NCBI GenBank assembly: GCA_023431045.1
Contig: JAEYXZ010000126.1
Span: forward strand, 1-9,315
Direction: 5' to 3'
Source: Bacillota bacterium
Lineage (GTDB): Bacteria > Bacillota_I > Bacilli_A > Acholeplasmatales > Acholeplasmataceae
DNA length: 9,315 nt
Position 1 is the stretch's first letter. Every line of letters starts with the position of its first letter. A program made the position numbers and the translations under genes. Of the stretch, positions 8,021 through 9,315 are shown piece by piece. Under the pieces are notes generated by a model. That model was not told the DNA's origin, ran no database searches, and worked only from the letters and a program-made list of their open reading frames with translations.

Positions 8021-9315
8021 ATGAAAAAAATATTTCTACTCATAACATTACTGGTATTTAGCCTATTAGTTGTTGCATGTACTCGTACAAAATATATGCT
8101 CGTCTTCAATTCCAATGGTGGTACTGAAGTCAAATCTATCATTGCTTATGCTGGGGATCCAATTACAAAACCAGATGATCCAACCAAAGAAGGATACACC
8201 TTTCAAGGATGGTATTTGGATGATGATACCTTCTTAAAGGGATTTGCTTTTACAAATATGCCAGAAGCATCTTACAACCTATATGCTAAATGGTTCTTAG
8301 GTTCAAACATCAAAGAACCTAAAGCACCAAATGTTGGTGCTGTAGTCACGCATTTAGACGGTGGTTGGGTATCGGTTTGGAATGATGAATTTGATGGTGA
8401 TGCACTTGATGGTACGAAATGGAATCAAGAAGTTGGTGGTGGTGGATGGGGTAATCAAGAAGTCCAATACTATCGACCAGAAAACACCAGTGTTAGCGAT
8501 GGATTGTTAACCATTACCGCTAAGAAAGAAACATTTGGTGGAAGAGAATACACATCATCTAGATTAACAACTAAGTATAAAGGTGACTGGACCTATGGTC
8601 GAATTCAAGTCAAAGCTAAGTTACCGTCTGGAAGAGGTACTTGGCCTGCAATTTGGATGATGCCAACCATGTCAGTTTATGGTGGATGGCCAAATAGTGG
8701 TGAAATTGATATTATGGAACACGTTGGTTATGATATGAACCGTGTTCATTCAACCATTCACACAACTAAATATAATCACAACAAAGGTAATTCGATTGGT
8801 TATAACACCGTATTAGAGGATGTTGCAAACACATTCCATGTTTATGAAATCATCTGGCAACCTGGACAAATCGAAGCATACGTTGATGGAGAACTCGTTG
8901 GTACAGGAATATTTAAATATACTGCTGGTTTTAATCGTGATGTTCCATATGATGATGCTTGGCCTTTTGACCAAAGTTTCTTCCTCATCATGAATGTTGC
9001 AGTTGGTGGTACATGGGGTGGATCACAAGGTGTAGACCCTGATATATTCCCAACATCACTTCAAGTTGATTACGTTCGTGTTTACCAAAAGGACTTTAAT
9101 TATTATGATGGTTTCGTACCATCTAAAGTTGAAAATATTCAAGAAAGTGATTTACTTAGTGGTTCAATTTGGTGGAATGCCGCAACAGATGATTTAGGAG
9201 TTAAATATTATGAAATTTGGGTTAATGATGAACTTGAAAAAACCTCAAATCTAAACCAAACAATGATGACAAATCTAGGACTTACAACAGGCACTTATGA
9301 GGTCAAGATTAGAGC
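8021..9315 (+). CDS. GH16 endo-beta-1,3-glucanase-like lipoprotein, 3'-partial
   Basis: The frame is open from ATG 8021 to the window end, giving 431 complete codons and no stop. Residues 1-20 form a lipoprotein signal (M-K-K, hydrophobic core, V-V-A-C with Cys20), so the mature enzyme should be anchored on the outer face of the membrane. Residues 25-91 match a single Listeria/Bacteroides-type repeat (Flg_new: F-N-S-N-G-G, K-E-G-Y-T-F-Q-G-W-Y, Y-A-K-W). Residues about 115-357 are a GH16 hydrolase: W-N-D-E-F-D-G at 120-126, G-G-W-G-N-Q-E-V-Q-Y-Y at 141-151, W-P-A-I-W-M-M-P at 208-215, catalytic E-I-D-I-M-E at 228-233, N-V-A-V-G-G-T-W at 325-332, and the closing D-Y-V-R-V-Y. E228 is the expected nucleophile, D230 the assisting acid and E233 the acid/base. 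The extra residue before E233 is the beta-bulge form of laminarinases, not lichenases. An FN3-like domain starts near 366 and is cut off. Likely substrate is laminarin or a related beta-1,3-glucan; other beta-bulge GH16 activities (agarase, carrageenase) are less likely. Confidence 0.93.
   Translation, partial: MKKIFLLITLLVFSLLVVACTRTKYMLVFNSNGGTEVKSIIAYAGDPITKPDDPTKEGYTFQGWYLDDDTFLKGFAFTNMPEASYNLYAKWFLGSNIKEPKAPNVGAVVTHLDGGWVSVWNDEFDGDALDGTKWNQEVGGGGWGNQEVQYYRPENTSVSDGLLTITAKKETFGGREYTSSRLTTKYKGDWTYGRIQVKAKLPSGRGTWPAIWMMPTMSVYGGWPNSGEIDIMEHVGYDMNRVHSTIHTTKYNHNKGNSIGYNTVLEDVANTFHVYEIIWQPGQIEAYVDGELVGTGIFKYTAGFNRDVPYDDAWPFDQSFFLIMNVAVGGTWGGSQGVDPDIFPTSLQVDYVRVYQKDFNYYDGFVPSKVENIQESDLLSGSIWWNAATDDLGVKYYEIWVNDELEKTSNLNQTMMTNLGLTTGTYEVKIR

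Noticed and set aside
1..9315. Mycoplasma-type code with TGA as tryptophan
   Set aside because: TGA ends three genes exactly at overlaps or at the next start, and conserved tryptophans such as those in the GH16 W-P-A-I-W motif are TGG.

Overview
The window is a single, fully packed, plus-strand operon segment from an AT-rich, low-GC Gram-positive-type bacterium. Seven genes run head to tail with no gap larger than 3 bases. Four of the six junctions overlap. Both ends of the window cut through genes. TGA is used as a stop (590-592, 5938-5940, 7062-7064) and tryptophan is always TGG, so the standard bacterial code applies and Mycoplasma/Spiroplasma (TGA = Trp) are unlikely. Surface proteins carry Sec or lipoprotein signals, and the AT-rich style suits Firmicutes or an Acholeplasma/Izemoplasma/Haloplasma-like relative. 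That placement is an inference.

Layout: (1) 1-592, the C-terminal part of a MalF-type sugar ABC permease; (2) 595-1470, its MalG-type partner; (3) 1470-3533, a secreted-then-membrane protein combining an NHL-type beta-propeller, a TPR stretch and a YIP1-like multi-helix membrane domain; (4) 3526-5940, a large secreted protein that looks like the DUF5696 family (glycosidase-like); (5) 5937-7064, a second MalF-type permease with a long N-terminal extension; (6) 7061-8017, a second MalG-type permease; (7) 8021 to the window end, a lipoprotein with a Listeria/Bacteroides-type repeat (Flg_new), a GH16 catalytic domain with the active-site pattern E-I-D-I-M-E, and the beginning of an FN3-like domain. 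Gene 7 is open at its 3' end.

How it fits together: the GH16 signature, with an extra residue between the aspartate and the second glutamate, is the beta-bulge form found in laminarinases rather than lichenases. The operon is therefore best read as a beta-1,3-glucan (laminarin-like) locus: a surface-anchored endo-glucanase releases oligosaccharides, and two CUT1-type ABC permease pairs import them. The NHL-TPR-YIP1 protein and the DUF5696-like protein, sandwiched between the two pairs, are accessory parts with no established role. No substrate-binding protein or ATPase gene lies in the window. A binding protein may lie upstream, and the ATPase may be a shared MsmX/MsmK-type protein encoded elsewhere. 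No RNA genes, insertion sequences, CRISPR arrays, convincing promoters or terminators were seen, and no stretch longer than 3 bases lies outside a gene.
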